From NCBI GenBank assembly GCA_002482765.1, contig DLGP01000109.1, forward strand, positions 1 to 16,042: a stretch of DNA of 16,042 nucleotides, read 5' to 3'. The stretch's first letter is position 1; the number at the start of each line of letters is the position of its first letter. Positions 7,446 to 14,644 of this stretch are shown in pieces. This stretch comes from Alphaproteobacteria bacterium UBA7691. GTDB lineage: Bacteria > Pseudomonadota > Alphaproteobacteria > Ferrovibrionales > Ferrovibrionaceae. The position numbers and the translations under genes are program-made. The notes under the pieces were generated by a model. It was not told the origin of the DNA. It ran no database searches and was given only the letters and a program-made list of their open reading frames with translations.

Positions 7446-7813
7446 TGCCTGCCCAAACACCTGCCGAACGCCAGTCACCGGCCGAAAGATTGCGCACTCT
7501 CTGCCTGGCCCTGCCGGAAGCCATCGAGCAGGAAACCTGGGAGCGGCCGACCTATCGTGTGCGCGCCAAAATCTTCGCCATCGAGGTGGCCCAGGCCGGA
7601 CGCCCGGCCTTCTGGTGCAAGGCGCAGCCGGGCAGCCAGCAAATCCTGATTGGCGCCGATGCGGTGCGTTTCTTCGTGCCGCCCTATTTCGGCCCGAAAG
7701 GCTGGGTCGGCATGTGGATCGACCGCAAGCCGGATTGGCGCGAAGTGGCTGAACTGGTGCGGCGCAGCTATCGCCTGGTGGCGCCGAAAAAGCTGGTGGC
7801 TATGCTTGCTTGA
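7445..7813 (+). CDS. MmcQ/YjbR family protein
   Basis: A 122-residue protein of the MmcQ/YjbR (cytidine deaminase-like alpha/beta fold, DNA-binding-type) family. Typical features are the N-terminal helix LRTLCLALPEAIEQETW, the strand KIFAIEV, then FWCKAQPGSQQILI and GPKGWVGMWIDRKPDWREVAELVRRSYRLVAPKKL, the last carrying the characteristic W-V-x-(L/M)-x-(I/L) and PKK pattern. It starts within the stop of the radical SAM gene (TGATG), so translation is probably coupled. The family is usually described as DNA-binding, but no ligand or target can be read from the sequence. It converges with the parE-like gene after 31 bases. Confidence 0.88.
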   Translation: MPAQTPAERQSPAERLRTLCLALPEAIEQETWERPTYRVRAKIFAIEVAQAGRPAFWCKAQPGSQQILIGADAVRFFVPPYFGPKGWVGMWIDRKPDWREVAELVRRSYRLVAPKKLVAMLA

Positions 7814-7844
7814 TAGTGATGCGAAAGGCCGGGACCCAGACCGC

Positions 7845-8192
7845 TTATTTCTGTAGTAGCCGCAGCAGCATGTGGCGGATATGGTCCTGGCCGCCAAAAA
7901 ACACTGCGAGTACACGGACTTTCTTTGTCCCCTCATCAATCTCAAACCAGTAAATGGCACGGTCAATGGCAAGGTATCGCGCGCCCGGAAAAATATCATC
8001 GCGGCGCGTGCCGCGAACGGGAAATGTTGCCAGGGTATCTGTCGCTTTGCGGATCGCCGCGACTCGTCTGGCAGCGTAGGTATATGCCGTCTGCGCGCTT
8101 TCGCCAAAGCCGGTATAGCTATCGAACAGATGATCAAAAATCAGACTGAGGTCGCGCTCGCTCGCCGTCGAGAATTCAATCGTGAATGCCAT
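7845..8192 (-). CDS. ParE-type toxin of a type II toxin-antitoxin pair
   Basis: A 115-residue member of the RelE/ParE superfamily; ParE-like toxins typically inhibit DNA gyrase. Signs include the N-terminal strand-helix FTIEFSTASERDLSLIFDHLF, the helix AARRVAAIRKATDTLATFPVRGTRRDD and the strand pair AIYWFEIDEGTKKVRVLAVFFGGQDHI. The last matches the ParE consensus R.L.I.Y.ID......V.V..V.H/G.QD. No clear ribosome-binding site precedes the ATG at 8192, which lies 17 bases inside the antitoxin gene. Expression therefore probably depends on translational coupling. The gyrase target is inferred from the family only. It appears intact. Confidence 0.88.
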   Translation of the reverse strand: MAFTIEFSTASERDLSLIFDHLFDSYTGFGESAQTAYTYAARRVAAIRKATDTLATFPVRGTRRDDIFPGARYLAIDRAIYWFEIDEGTKKVRVLAVFFGGQDHIRHMLLRLLQK

Positions 8193-8451
8193 GCTTTTGT
8201 CGCTTGCGCTTCAGCATGTCGGCAAGGCGGCTGTCCATTTCCGTCGCTGAAATGAAGCTGCCTGAGCGGCGCTGCGCCAGCAATTCGGCCAGCGCATTGC
8301 GCTCTAATGTTTCAGCCTCCATCTCTGAGCGCAGTAATTCCACACCATGCTGAAGCACCGCGCTGACACTTGAGAAACGACCGGCATCGACCAGGGTCTT
8401 GGCAAATGCGTGCTGAGCGTCAGTCAGCGAAATCGAGGATTTTACGGTCAT
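8176..8451 (-). CDS. ParD-type antitoxin
   Basis: A 91-residue ParD-like antitoxin. Residues about 1-45 form a ribbon-helix-helix DNA-binding domain: strand SSISLTDAQ, helix AFAKTLVDAGR, then FSSVSAVLQHGVELL. The charged C-terminal part (EMEAETLERNALAELLAQRR, then SGSFISATEMDSRLADMLKRKRQ) would wrap and neutralise the toxin. It overlaps the toxin gene by 17 bases and lies upstream of it, the usual antitoxin-first order. Autorepression is likely, since a tandem GTAATAC repeat lies 25-39 bases upstream of the start. Confidence 0.88.
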   Translation of the reverse strand: MTVKSSISLTDAQHAFAKTLVDAGRFSSVSAVLQHGVELLRSEMEAETLERNALAELLAQRRSGSFISATEMDSRLADMLKRKRQKHGIHD

Positions 8452-8475
8452 AAGCCCTAAGCTCCCAGAGTGACA

Positions 8476-8490
8476 GTAATACGGTAATAC
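8476..8490 (-). promoter_or_regulatory. Candidate ParD operator (tandem 7-bp repeat)
   Basis: GTAATAC occurs twice in direct repeat, separated by one G (8476-8482 and 8484-8490), giving an 8-bp period. This is the type of arrangement bound by side-by-side ribbon-helix-helix dimers. It lies between the antitoxin start (8451) and a TTGACT-like -35 element (8504-8509 on the minus strand), so binding could block transcription. It is position- and pattern-based only. Confidence 0.4.
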
Positions 8491-8529
8491 CAGGTGGCAC
8501 CGGAGTCAATCTTTGGCAGTTTTACGCCG

Positions 8530-9732
8530 TCAATCATAACGCCCGATGATCGAGACCGAGCAGACATTTTGATGCGGGAAGCCGCCCAGATTGTGGGTCA
8601 GGCCAAGGCGTGGCGGTGTTGCGCGCTGACGTTCGCCGGCGCGGCCCTGCATTTGCAGATACATCTCGTAGATCATGCGCAGGCCGGAGGCGCCGATGGG
8701 GTGGCCGAAACATTTCAGCCCGCCATCGATCTGGCACGGAATGGCGCCATCGGCATCATAAAAGCCATCCAGCACATCATGGATGGCGCGGCCTTCGGCG
8801 GATATGTGTAGGTCTTCCATCGTCACCAGTTCGGTGAGCGAAAAGCAGTCATGCACTTCGATCAGGCTGATTTCATCGCGCGGGCGCTCGATGCCGGCTT
8901 CCTGATAGGCGCGCTTGGCGGCAACCCGGGTGGTGACGAAATAGCTGCCATCCCAGGAATTATGCTGCGCCTCCAGGCCGTTCGAGACCGAAAGCTGGAT
9001 GGCCTTCACCGTGATCAGGTCGTGCTTGCCGAGGGACCTGGCGATTTCCGGCGTGGTGACAATGGCGCAGGCGGCGCCATCCGACACGCCACAGCAATCA
9101 TAAAGCCCAAGCGGCTCGGCGATGATCGGCGCGTTCAGCACGGTGTCGATGGTGATCCGGTTGCGCAGATGCGCTTTCGGATTACGCGCACCGTTATCGT
9201 GGCTCTTGACCGAGATATGCGCCATGGCGCGCTTCAAATCCTCGGGCGTTGAGCCATGCTTGGCGCGATAGGCGGTGGCAAGCTGGGCGAAGCTGCCGGG
9301 CGCGGAAAGATTAGGCCAGGTCTGGTTGTTGAGTGTGCCGCGCCCGCGCTGCGGCAGGCCGCCATAGCCGGTATCCTTCAGCTTCTCCACGCCCAGCGCC
9401 AGCGCGATATCCGCAGCACCCGAAGCCACGGCATAAACCGCACCGCGAAATGCCTCGGTGCCGGAGGCGCAGAAATTCTCCACCCGCGTCACCGGAATGA
9501 AAGGCAGCCGCAGCCCCACTGCCAGCGGCACGGCGGATTTGCCGACATGCTGCTCCTCGATGGCGGTGCCGAGCCAGGCGGCATCAAGCTGCTTGGTTTC
9601 GATGCCGGCATCGGCCAGGGCTTCGGCATAGGCCTCCACCATCAGGTCCTGCGCTTCCATGTCCCAGCGCTCGCCGAATTTTGAGCAGCCCATGCCCAGG
9701 ATGGCCACCTTGTCGCGGATACCTTTTGGCAT
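8530..9732 (-). CDS. SCP2-type thiolase (lipid-transfer/thiolase superfamily)
   Basis: A 400-residue thiolase-fold protein of the SCP2/non-specific-lipid-transfer branch, not the classical FadA branch. Expected active-site features are present: Cys88 in ENFCASGTEAF, HDCF (His294, Cys296) and KCFGHPIGASG (His344). The C-terminal NLGG (381-384) and Cys391 are also family-like. This branch includes 3-ketoacyl-CoA thiolases, acetoacetyl-CoA thiolases and retro-aldolases (Ltp2-like) that work with a DUF35 partner. I chose ATG at 9732, with GGGA seven bases upstream and immediately after the previous gene's stop. A TTG at 9738 would overlap that stop (TTGA). It is directly downstream of the HMG-CoA-synthase-like/DUF35 fusion gene, so the two products probably form one complex. 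Exact reaction is unresolved. Confidence 0.92.
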   Translation of the reverse strand: MPKGIRDKVAILGMGCSKFGERWDMEAQDLMVEAYAEALADAGIETKQLDAAWLGTAIEEQHVGKSAVPLAVGLRLPFIPVTRVENFCASGTEAFRGAVYAVASGAADIALALGVEKLKDTGYGGLPQRGRGTLNNQTWPNLSAPGSFAQLATAYRAKHGSTPEDLKRAMAHISVKSHDNGARNPKAHLRNRITIDTVLNAPIIAEPLGLYDCCGVSDGAACAIVTTPEIARSLGKHDLITVKAIQLSVSNGLEAQHNSWDGSYFVTTRVAAKRAYQEAGIERPRDEISLIEVHDCFSLTELVTMEDLHISAEGRAIHDVLDGFYDADGAIPCQIDGGLKCFGHPIGASGLRMIYEMYLQMQGRAGERQRATPPRLGLTHNLGGFPHQNVCSVSIIGRYD

Positions 9733-9734
9733 GT

Positions 9735-11198
9735 TCAATTCCCTTCGGTGCTGGCGGCCGGTGCCGCCTTCCAGAAATAACGGCGGAAGCCGCGCTGCTG
9801 GTCGATATCCTTGATGCGGAACATCATCCGCATCGGCTGGCCGACGCTCAGTGCCTCGGCATCGATATCGGTGAAATCCATCATCCAGCGCCCGCCTTCG
9901 TCAAACTGGATCATGCCATAGCAGGCCGGCGGATCGGGCGAATAGGTCAGGCGGTCGGCGGTGTAGGAATTGATCCGGCCGATCTTGCCGGCGAAAGCAT
10001 GCGGTTCCTGGCTATCGATGGCACCGCAATTGGGATTGACGCAAACCCGGCTGAGCGGAAATTGCCGCGTGCCGCATTTGCCGCATTGCCCGCCCATGAA
10101 GCTGGTCAGCGCTGCGCGGTTACGCCACAGCGAGGACAGCGCGGTCTGCTTGTCTGCCTCGGCGCGCATGCCGCGCTCCAATGCGATCACGTCGTTGAAG
10201 GCGAGGAATTTGGCATAGTTGGTTTCAGCGCGGCGCCGCGCCAGATGGCCCTTCACGCCCAGCCGCGGCGTGGTTTGCGCAATTTCGGCTGTCACTTCAA
10301 ACAGCAGCGCATCGGCGCCCTGGCCAAAGCCCACCACCAGGATCAGGTCGCCGGGCCGCGCCTCCTCCAGCGCCGCCGCCAGCAGCAGCAATGGATGCGC
10401 AGTGCCAGTTTCGCCACACACGCTATGCAGATTGTCGCGCAAGGCAGTCTCGGCGATGCCGGCCGCCTTGGCCATGGCATTGCCCAGGCGCGGCAAGGTG
10501 GCCGGCATGCAGAAATGCGTTACCGCGCTGGCCGGTTTGCCGGCGCGCTCCAGGCAGCGGCTTATCACCGGCGGCACGATCTGGGCATAGCCGGCATCGC
10601 GGATCCAGCGTTCTTCCCAGCCGTAATCGCCATCTGAATCAGCCGTGCGGTAATGATCAACAAAATCGGCGCTGCGCGTGGCACTGGCAAGCAATATTGC
10701 CAGCGGCGCACCATGGCCCAGCAGCAGCGCGGCGGCACCATCGCCGGCCGCCATCTCCAGCGGGCTGGCCGCCTTGGCTGCGCGTTTGTCTGCCGCCAGC
10801 AGCAGGATGTTGTCCTGGCCCTGCAAGGCTTGCAGCAGCGCGGTGGTGGCGGCGCGCTGGCTGCCGGCCACATCCTGGGCGCTGATTTCCTCGGGCAGTG
10901 ACAGGGCCTCGCCCACCAGCCCGGCATTCAGGCGATCCAGGAACGGGAAACTGGTGGAAGCAAAACGCAGGCCGGCAAGCTTGGCCGCAGCATGGCCCAG
11001 CAAGGCATCGCGGCCGGCTTCCACCGCCATGGTGATCGGGTCTTCATCCCAGTTGCAGATGGCGCGTTCGCCCTTGCCCTGGGCTTTCAGCGCCGGATTG
11101 AACCAGGCATTGGCTTCGGCGATGGCTTTGCGCGCCAAACGCAGGCGCGGAATATAGGCACCAAAACTGAGAATGCCGTAACGCAAATCGCCTGCCAT
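9735..11198 (-). CDS. HMG-CoA-synthase-like/KAS III domain fused to a DUF35 zinc-ribbon OB-fold
   Basis: A 487-residue fusion. Residues about 5-305 have the thiolase/KAS III fold of the 3-hydroxy-3-methylglutaryl-CoA synthase family (LSFGAYIPRLRL, GERAICNWDEDPITMAVEAGRDAL, and a late VCGETGTAHPLLLLAAALEEARPGDLILVVGFGQGADALLFEV). Residues about 365-480 are DUF35: a zinc ribbon with Cys372, Cys375, Cys386 and Cys391, followed by an OB-fold (GKIGRINSYT through PMRMMFRI). By eye the nucleophilic Cys of HMG-CoA synthase aligns with Gln114 (GSQRAATTAL), and the general-acid Glu region reads FASTSF. Canonical condensation is therefore doubtful, and a scaffold or modified activity is possible. The ATG at 11198 has GGAGG five bases upstream; upstream frame extension is ignored. 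It sits two bases before the SCP2-thiolase start. Confidence 0.9.
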   Translation of the reverse strand: MAGDLRYGILSFGAYIPRLRLARKAIAEANAWFNPALKAQGKGERAICNWDEDPITMAVEAGRDALLGHAAAKLAGLRFASTSFPFLDRLNAGLVGEALSLPEEISAQDVAGSQRAATTALLQALQGQDNILLLAADKRAAKAASPLEMAAGDGAAALLLGHGAPLAILLASATRSADFVDHYRTADSDGDYGWEERWIRDAGYAQIVPPVISRCLERAGKPASAVTHFCMPATLPRLGNAMAKAAGIAETALRDNLHSVCGETGTAHPLLLLAAALEEARPGDLILVVGFGQGADALLFEVTAEIAQTTPRLGVKGHLARRRAETNYAKFLAFNDVIALERGMRAEADKQTALSSLWRNRAALTSFMGGQCGKCGTRQFPLSRVCVNPNCGAIDSQEPHAFAGKIGRINSYTADRLTYSPDPPACYGMIQFDEGGRWMMDFTDIDAEALSVGQPMRMMFRIKDIDQQRGFRRYFWKAAPAASTEGN

Positions 11199-11235
11199 TG
11201 TTTCCTCCATTTTTGCAATGCTGGCAGCGGGGTTT

Positions 11236-11249
11236 GGCTTAGTCAAGCC
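11236..11249. promoter_or_regulatory. Possible operator in the divergent promoter region
   Basis: The 119-base gap between the leftward fusion gene and the rightward MaoC gene must hold both promoters. Within it GGCTT and AAGCC form a small inverted repeat with a four-base centre. It could be a regulator site serving both directions. No regulator gene is adjacent and no strong -35/-10 pair is evident. Confidence 0.2.
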
Positions 11250-11317
11250 GATGCGCGAATTGACCCCACGGCAGCCATGCGCCAGATTTGGCAACAGCAA
11301 AAAGCGGGAGCGGCGCC

Positions 11318-12193
11318 ATGGCAATCGATTATCAGAAACTGAAGCATTGGCAGTTTCCCGATCTGGAGCATCGCTACAGCAAGAAGGACACGATTCTCTA
11401 CGCCCTGGGTCTTGGCTGTGGCAGCGATCCGATGGATCTGGACGATCTGCGTTATGTTTATGAGGATGGCCTGCTGGCTTTGCCCAGCATGGCGGTGGTG
11501 CTGGGTTATCCCGGCTTCTGGCTGAAAGATCCCAATACCGGCGTGGATTGGCGCAAGGTGCTGCATGGTGAACAGGGGTTGGTGATCCACAAGCCATTGC
11601 CGGCCAGCGGCACGGTGATCGGCAAAAGCCGTGTGGTGGAAATTGTTGATAAAGGCCCGGGCAAGGGTGCGCTGCTGTTTTCCGAACGTGATGTGATCGA
11701 CAAGGCCAGCGGCGATCTGCTCTGCACGCTCAGCGCCACCACCTTCATTCGTGGCGAAGGCGGCTTCGGCGGCCCGGCAAGCTTGCTGGGCCAGCCATTG
11801 CCAGAGCCCCATAAATTGCCCGAGCGTGTGCCGGATGCCGTTTTGGCTTTGCCAACCTTGCCGCAGGCGGCGCTGATCTATCGCCTGTCGGGTGATGACA
11901 ATCCGTTGCATGCCGATCCGCGCGTGGCGGCAGCGGCCGGGTTTGCCCGCCCGATCCTGCATGGCCTGTGCAGTTTCGGCGTGGCGGTGCGGGCCTTGCT
12001 GCGGCTGTGCTGTGACAACGATCCGGCGCGGCTGCGCGCCGTGCAGGGCCGCTTCAGTGCGCCGGTTTTTCCCGGCGAGACAATCAGCACGGAAATCTGG
12101 CGCGAGGGCGATGGTATCAGCTTCCGCGCCCGTGTTGTCGAACGCGACGCCGTGGTGCTGAATAATGGCCGCGCTGAGATTGTGTCAGGCTGA
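11318..12193 (+). CDS. MaoC-family enoyl-CoA hydratase (hydratase 2 type)
   Basis: A 291-residue double hot-dog protein similar to peroxisomal 2-enoyl-CoA hydratase 2. It probably adds water to trans-2-enoyl-CoA to give the (R)-3-hydroxyacyl-CoA. The N-terminal half (about 1-150) has the family start YSKKDTILYALGLGCG and YEDGLLALPSMAVVLG. The C-terminal half carries the catalytic hydratase-2 motif YRLSGDDNPLHADP with Asp193 and His198, followed by AAGFARPILHGLCSFG. The ATG at 11318 has GGGAG seven bases upstream; the frame is open upstream to 11288 but this start matches the family. It diverges from the HMG-CoA-synthase-like/thiolase operon and likely serves the same pathway. Substrate is unknown. 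Confidence 0.93.
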   Translation: MAIDYQKLKHWQFPDLEHRYSKKDTILYALGLGCGSDPMDLDDLRYVYEDGLLALPSMAVVLGYPGFWLKDPNTGVDWRKVLHGEQGLVIHKPLPASGTVIGKSRVVEIVDKGPGKGALLFSERDVIDKASGDLLCTLSATTFIRGEGGFGGPASLLGQPLPEPHKLPERVPDAVLALPTLPQAALIYRLSGDDNPLHADPRVAAAAGFARPILHGLCSFGVAVRALLRLCCDNDPARLRAVQGRFSAPVFPGETISTEIWREGDGISFRARVVERDAVVLNNGRAEIVSG

Positions 12194-12238
12194 GTGACGC
12201 CGGGTGCTCTTGCCTTTGCGTACCACACCCACCTCAAG

Positions 12239-12348
12239 CCCCACTCGTCATGCGCGGACTTGATCCGCGCATCTCTCCTTACCTGATAAATCGAGCAGGA
12301 TTGAAAAAAACGAGATGCGCGGATCAAGGCCGCGCATGACGAGTGGGG
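12239..12348. repeat. Interspersed palindromic repeat, copy 2
   Basis: Arms of 37 bases (12239-12275 and 12312-12348) are complementary at 36 of 37 positions, separated by a 36-base spacer. Each arm contains its own inner palindrome (GCGGACTTGATCCGC on the left). The core matches the repeat at 1868-1949. It lies in the gap between the MaoC gene and the terminator of the leftward thiolase gene. No open reading frame of note is inside. Confidence 0.9.
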
Positions 12349-12401
12349 GAAGAAACCGGGCCTGGAAAGCCGTTGAAATTTAAACCGGACAGCCGTGGTT
12401 C

Positions 12402-12418
12402 ACACCCGCGCATGACGA
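12402..12418. repeat. Partial (decayed) copy of the palindromic repeat
   Basis: CCCGCGCATGACGA matches the outer half of one arm of the nearby complete copy (..CCGCGCATGACGAG..). No partner arm is found close by, so this looks like a remnant or a solitary half-element. Confidence 0.5.
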
Positions 12419-12454
12419 AAAGGAGAGGGCAGCCCAGTCCTTGGGGCTGCCCTC
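12416..12454 (-). terminator. Rho-independent terminator of the thiolase operon
   Basis: An 11-bp perfect stem (12425-12435 with 12444-12454, GAGGGCAGCCC) with an eight-base loop lies 13 bases past the stop of the leftward thiolase gene. Read on the minus strand the stem is followed by TCCTTTTCG, a short T-rich tract. This is a good intrinsic terminator for the SDR-thiolase transcript. Confidence 0.82.
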
Positions 12455-12467
12455 GCATTATTTCGAC

Positions 12468-13670
12468 TCAGAAAATCTCGAACAGGCCGGCGGCGCCCAT
12501 GCCGCCGCCGATGCACATGGTGACCACGCCGTATTTGGCGCCGCGGCGTTTGCCTTCGATCAGCACGTGGCCGGTCATGCGGGCGCCCGACATGCCATAG
12601 GGATGGCCGATCGAGATCGCGCCGCCGCTGACATTGAGGCGGTCATTCGGGATGCCGAGCCGGTCGCGGCTATAGAGCACCTGGCAGGCGAAAGCCTCGT
12701 TCAATTCCCAGATGCCGATATCGTCCACGCTCAGGCCATGCTGCTTGAGTAGCTTGGGCACGGCGAAAACCGGGCCGATGCCCATCTCATCCGGATCGCA
12801 GCCGGCCACCGCCATGCCGCGATAGGCGCCCAGCGGCGTGAGGCCGCGCTTCTCGGCTTCCTTGGCTTCCATCAGCACGGCCGCCGAGGCGCCGTCGGAA
12901 AGCTGCGAGGCATTGCCGGCGGTGATGAACTTGCCCACGGCGATGCGCTGGCCATCCTTGAACACCGGCTGGAGTTTGGTCAGATCAGCCAGCGTGGTCT
13001 GCGGCCGGTTGCCTTCATCCTGCTCCAGCGTGATGCTGCGTTCCGAGGTGGCGCCGGTGGCCTTGTCGGCCACCAGCATGGTGGCGGTGATCGGCGCGAT
13101 TTCGGCCTTGAAGCGGCCTTCGGCCTGGGCCTGGGCGGTGCGCTGCTGCGATTGCAGCGAATATTCGTCCTGCGCCTCGCGGCTCACGCCATAACGCTCG
13201 GCCACAATCTCGGCGGTTTCCAGCATGGTCATGTAAAGCTGCGGCAGGCGTTCCACCAGGGCCGGATCGCGGGTGCGGAAGCGGTTGGCGTGCTCATTCT
13301 GCACCAGCGAGATCGATTCCAGCCCGCCGCCCACGGTAACGGTGTGGCCATCCACGATGATCTGCTTGGCGGCGGTGGCAATCGCCATCAGGCCGGAAGC
13401 GCATTGCCGATCCAGGCTCATGCCGGCCACCGTCACCGGCAGGCCGGCGCTCATCGCCGCCTGGCGCGCCACGTTCATCGCCGTGGAACCCTGCTGCATG
13501 GCGGCGCCGATCACCACATCATCCACTTCCGCCGGATCGATGCCGGCACGGGCCACGGCGGCGGCGATGGCATGGCCGCCAAGCGCCTGCGCCTGGGTGT
13601 TGTTGAAGGCGCCGCGATAGGCTTTGCCAATCGGCGTGCGGGCGGTGGAAACGATAACGGCTTCACGCAT
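12468..13670 (-). CDS. Acetyl-CoA C-acyltransferase (classical thiolase)
   Basis: A 400-residue thiolase of the classical FadA/PhaA type. It cleaves 3-ketoacyl-CoA with CoA to acetyl-CoA and a shortened acyl-CoA, or condenses two acetyl-CoA. Catalytic residues are at the usual places: Cys90 in DRQCASGL, His356 in GGAISIGHPYG and Cys386 in TMCIGGGMGAAG. It starts MREAVIVSTARTPIGKAYRG, as most members of the family do. The ATG at 13670 has AAGGAA upstream. The SDR gene ends 18 bases before it, so the pair forms an operon that ends at the strong terminator downstream. Chain-length preference cannot be read. Confidence 0.95.
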   Translation of the reverse strand: MREAVIVSTARTPIGKAYRGAFNNTQAQALGGHAIAAAVARAGIDPAEVDDVVIGAAMQQGSTAMNVARQAAMSAGLPVTVAGMSLDRQCASGLMAIATAAKQIIVDGHTVTVGGGLESISLVQNEHANRFRTRDPALVERLPQLYMTMLETAEIVAERYGVSREAQDEYSLQSQQRTAQAQAEGRFKAEIAPITATMLVADKATGATSERSITLEQDEGNRPQTTLADLTKLQPVFKDGQRIAVGKFITAGNASQLSDGASAAVLMEAKEAEKRGLTPLGAYRGMAVAGCDPDEMGIGPVFAVPKLLKQHGLSVDDIGIWELNEAFACQVLYSRDRLGIPNDRLNVSGGAISIGHPYGMSGARMTGHVLIEGKRRGAKYGVVTMCIGGGMGAAGLFEIF

Positions 13671-13688
13671 GAGACTATGTTCCTTCGT

Positions 13689-14474
13689 TTATCTACGTTG
13701 CGTTTTGAAAGGTAGCGTACTGGACAGGCCGCCATCCACTGCCAGCGCCTGGCCATTCACATAGCTGGCCTCGTCGCTGGCCAGGAATAGCGCGGCTGCG
13801 GCAATTTCCTCGGGCTGGCCGGCGCGTTCGGTGGGATTAAGCTGGCCGATGCGACTTTCCGCGCCGCGCGCCCGGGCGGCATCAAAGAGCGGCTGGGTCA
13901 TGCCGGTTTCAATCAGGCCGGGGCAAACGGCATTAACTCGCACGCCGCTGCCGGTCAGCGCATTGGCTGCGGTTTGCACCAGGCTGATCACGCCGGCCTT
14001 GCTGGCGGAATAGGGCGAGCCGGCAGCGTTGGCGCGCAGGCCGGCCACTGAAGCCGTGCAGACAATGCTGCCCTTGCCCTGGCGCTGCATGATCGGGGCA
14101 CCATGGCGGATCGCCAGGAACGGGCCGATCAGGTTGATACGCAGGATTTCCTGCCATTGCGCCACCGTCTGCTCAAACAGCGGCACTAGGCCGCCGCTGA
14201 TGCCGGCATTGGCCCAGATCGCGTCGAGCTTGCCGTAGGTCGAGAGCGTCTTGTCGATGTAAGCGATCACATCCTTCTCGGAGCCTGCGTCGGCCATCAC
14301 GGCTTCGGCAGTGCCGCCGGCCTTGCGCACCTGATCAACGGTTTCCTGAACGCCTTCGGTGCGGTCAACGGCGATCAGTCTGGCGCCTTCTCTGGTGAAC
14401 AGCAGCGAGGCCGCGCGGCCGATACCGCTGCCCGCGCCGGTGATGATGACCGATTTGCCTTCGAGGCGACCCAT
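13689..14474 (-). CDS. SDR-family oxidoreductase
   Basis: A 261-residue classical short-chain dehydrogenase/reductase, NAD(P)-dependent. Motifs: cofactor loop TGAGSGIG (12-19), Asp37 in LIAVDRT (an acidic residue at that strand end favours NAD), WANAG (87-91), Asn114, Ser142, Tyr155 and Lys159 (YSASK), and CPG (184-186). The VNGQALAVDGG end is typical. The ATG at 14474 has GGAG six bases upstream. The frame is open further upstream to 14576 but lacks SDR character there. It precedes the classical thiolase in one operon. A likely role is 3-hydroxyacyl-CoA (or another alcohol) oxidation before thiolysis; the substrate is inference. Confidence 0.92.
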   Translation of the reverse strand: MGRLEGKSVIITGAGSGIGRAASLLFTREGARLIAVDRTEGVQETVDQVRKAGGTAEAVMADAGSEKDVIAYIDKTLSTYGKLDAIWANAGISGGLVPLFEQTVAQWQEILRINLIGPFLAIRHGAPIMQRQGKGSIVCTASVAGLRANAAGSPYSASKAGVISLVQTAANALTGSGVRVNAVCPGLIETGMTQPLFDAARARGAESRIGQLNPTERAGQPEEIAAAALFLASDEASYVNGQALAVDGGLSSTLPFKTQRR

Positions 14475-14562
14475 GCAACTCTCCCTGCTTGACGACAGTT
14501 GTTTCCTGTTTGCCGCCCGATGGAATTCATACAATGTTTGAAGCAAACCGCTCGCGCAGACG

Positions 14563-14579
14563 GCCATGCTGGACATGGC
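14563..14579. promoter_or_regulatory. Possible operator: GCCATG-N5-CATGGC
   Basis: An exact 6-bp inverted repeat with a five-base centre lies in the 170-base divergent gap between the SDR gene and the histidine-phosphatase gene. Symmetric sites of this size suit a dimeric regulator controlling both directions. No regulator gene is visible in the window, so it is only a candidate. A TTGACT at 14581-14586 is next to it. Confidence 0.25.
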
Positions 14580-14644
14580 GTTGACTTATGATCCCGCTAT
14601 ATCTCACTTACAGCCGAGCCAAACAGTATTGAAGGTCTTTTGTC

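Noticed and set aside
9681..10637. Long rightward open frame of 318 codons opposite the HMG-CoA-synthase-like and thiolase genes
   Set aside because: It is antisense to two confidently identified leftward genes, begins inside the thiolase, and its translation has no recognisable domain. GC-rich DNA commonly leaves such shadow frames open.
11199..11597. 133-codon N-terminal extension of the HMG-CoA-synthase-like protein
   Set aside because: It overlaps the divergent MaoC gene, lacks homology features, and a strong GGAGG precedes the ATG at 11198.
1868..12418. Palindromic repeats considered as CRISPR repeats or an insertion sequence
   Set aside because: The copies are not regularly spaced, have no spacers between them, and contain no transposase frame.
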